A stretch of 64,000 nucleotides of DNA, from positions 1 to 64,000 of the forward strand of contig JBFWUW010000005.1 of NCBI GenBank assembly GCA_050247075.1, given 5' to 3'. A model generated the notes under the pieces. The model saw nothing but the letters and a program-made list of their open reading frames with translations. It searched no databases and was not told the origin of the DNA. The stretch is from JBFWUW01 sp050247075 (GTDB taxonomy: Bacteria > Planctomycetota > Planctomycetia > Pirellulales > JBFWUW01). Both the position numbers and the translations under genes were made by a program. Of this stretch, positions 62,843 to 64,000 are shown in pieces (position 1 is the first letter of the stretch; each line of letters starts with the position of its first letter).

Positions 62843-64000
62843 ATGGGAATGGTTTATCTGGTCGGGGCGGGTCCGGGCGACCCCGGCCTTATCACCCTGC
62901 GCGGCGTGGAATGCCTTGCCCAGGCCGATGTTGTACTGTACGACGCCCTGGTCAATCCTCGCATCTTGCGGCATGCCTCGGCCACCGCGCAACAGATTAG
63001 CTTGGGCAAGCATGGCCAAAGCCGCGTTGTGCCACAGGAAGAAGTCAATCGCCAGATGATCGCCGCGGCACGGGCGGGCCAGACCGTCGTGCGGCTGAAA
63101 GGGGGCGACCCGGCCGTGTTTGCCCGCGCGGCCGAGGAAGCGGCGGCGCTGGAGGCGGCAGGCATTCCGTATGAAATCGTCCCCGGCGTAACGGCGGCGC
63201 TGGCAGTGGCGGGCTACGCCGGAATTCCGCTGACCCATCGCGACTGGTCATCGGCGGTGGCCCTGGTCACGGGGCACGAAAACGACAGCAAGGCCGAGCC
63301 GGCCCTGGATTACCGCAGCCTGGCGGCATTTCCCGGTACGCTGGTGTTTTACATGGGCGTTACCAGCGCGCGGCAGTGGACGGCCCAATTGATCGCGGGG
63401 GGCAAACCGGCCGATACGCCCGCCGCCATTGTGCGGCGATGTTCGTGGCCCGATCAAATCCTGCATCGCTGCACCTTGGCCACCGTGGCGGAAGTACTGG
63501 CCGAGAAGCATTTGCGGCCTCCGCTGGTGGTGGTGGTGGGCGCGGTGGTAAATGCACCCGCCGCCGCTACCTGGTTCACGCAACGGCCCCTGTTTGGCGT
63601 CCGCGTGTTGGTTACGCGGCCAGCCGATCAAGCGGCCGGGCTGACACAGCCGCTGGAACAATTAGGGGCGGAAGTCTTGGAGCAACCGGCCATTGAGATT
63701 AGCGAACCGCCCGATTGGTCCGCGGCCGATGTAGCGTTGGCCCGGCTGGGCGACTACGACTGGCTGGTCTTTTCCAGCAGCAACGGCGTGAAGGCCACGC
63801 TCGACAGGCTCTGCCGCGACGGCCGCGACTTGCGGGCGCTTTGCACCTTACGGCTGGCGGCCGTTGGTCCCGGCACCGCCGAGGAGTTGGCCCGCTATCA
63901 CTTGCGGGCCGATGTCGTGCCGCCGGAATTTAGAGCAGAGTCCCTAGCCGATGCCCTCTCCGGCGACGCGGCCGGCAAACGCTTCTTGCTGGCCCGCGCC
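62843..64000 (+). CDS. CobA-HemD fusion: uroporphyrinogen-III methyltransferase and synthase (partial)
   Basis: The frame is open for 386 codons to the window edge, so the C-terminus is missing. Residues about 1-245 are the SAM-dependent methyltransferase: VYLVGAGPGDPGLITLRG, VRLKGGDPAVFARAAEE, and IPYEIVPGVTAALAVAGYAGIPLTHR. From about 252 a HemD uroporphyrinogen-III synthase domain begins (GVRVLVTRPADQAAGLTQPLEQLG; WLVFSSSNGVKATLDRL; AVGPGTAEELARY). The two steps lie at the branch to siroheme or cobalamin versus heme. The same fusion is known from several bacterial groups. Confidence 0.93.
   Translation, partial: MGMVYLVGAGPGDPGLITLRGVECLAQADVVLYDALVNPRILRHASATAQQISLGKHGQSRVVPQEEVNRQMIAAARAGQTVVRLKGGDPAVFARAAEEAAALEAAGIPYEIVPGVTAALAVAGYAGIPLTHRDWSSAVALVTGHENDSKAEPALDYRSLAAFPGTLVFYMGVTSARQWTAQLIAGGKPADTPAAIVRRCSWPDQILHRCTLATVAEVLAEKHLRPPLVVVVGAVVNAPAAATWFTQRPLFGVRVLVTRPADQAAGLTQPLEQLGAEVLEQPAIEISEPPDWSAADVALARLGDYDWLVFSSSNGVKATLDRLCRDGRDLRALCTLRLAAVGPGTAEELARYHLRADVVPPEFRAESLADALSGDAAGKRFLLARA

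Overview
The window looks like a chromosomal segment of a planctomycete, probably a Pirellulales-type organism. This rests on high G+C, many exported PQQ-propeller, LamG, PPC and carbohydrate-binding-like proteins, a DUF116-polyprenyl synthase fusion, a squalene-hopene cyclase next to HpnH, a GroEL with a Gly/His-rich tail, and many small hairpin repeats between genes. No rRNA, tRNA or CRISPR array was seen. Taxonomy is an inference from gene content; no marker search was possible.

Region 1 (1-9368, minus strand) is an accessory block. A large serine recombinase (6921-9368) ends at a strong intrinsic terminator. Downstream runs a gene train: DUF1257/Ycf35-like, DUF2997-like, a Ycf46-like AAA ATPase, a 314-aa protein of unknown function, three small proteins, a ThiS/MoaD-like beta-grasp modifier, an E2-like protein with a Cys-rich treble-clef tail, a JAMM/MPN peptidase and a ThiF-type E1. 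This is a complete set of parts for ubiquitin-like protein conjugation (modifier, E1, E2 with a possible RING-like module, deconjugase) plus an AAA motor. The E1 is cut after about 69 codons by the end of an IS903-like insertion sequence, so this copy may be inactive. Intrinsic terminators lie between several of the genes.

Region 2 (9455-17821, minus) holds an apparent terpenoid operon: a second squalene-cyclase-family protein with a DxDD motif, a DUF116-polyprenyl synthase fusion, a chorismate-lyase-like (DUF98) protein and an HSL-type esterase. A PPC-domain exported protein lies upstream. Region 3 (18111-24355) is housekeeping: argS, rsfS, groEL, groES and a DUF1445 hydro-lyase-like gene. 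Region 4 (24664-29355, plus) carries hopanoid genes (shc, hpnH) and a phosphofructokinase.

Region 5 (29923-46893) holds exported beta-propellers, a pseudo-receiver, a membrane coiled-coil pair, a two-component system, an exported PCMT-like methyltransferase, a LamG protein split by a propeller-like insert, carbohydrate-binding-like proteins and a beta-helix/PA14 protein bracketed by two 144-bp direct repeats. Region 6 (47043-64000) holds an MscS channel, a CsrA-receiver fusion, a GNAT-deacetylase fusion, DUF1990 and YndJ-like genes, a phosphate-selective-type porin, HtrA, a DksA/TraR protein, an FHA/coiled-coil membrane protein, a bifunctional nuclease-like protein and a CobA-HemD fusion cut by the window edge.

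The most unusual content is the ubiquitin-like conjugation block in region 1, then the terpene operon in region 2, the fusion proteins in region 6, and several dispersed inverted-repeat families.
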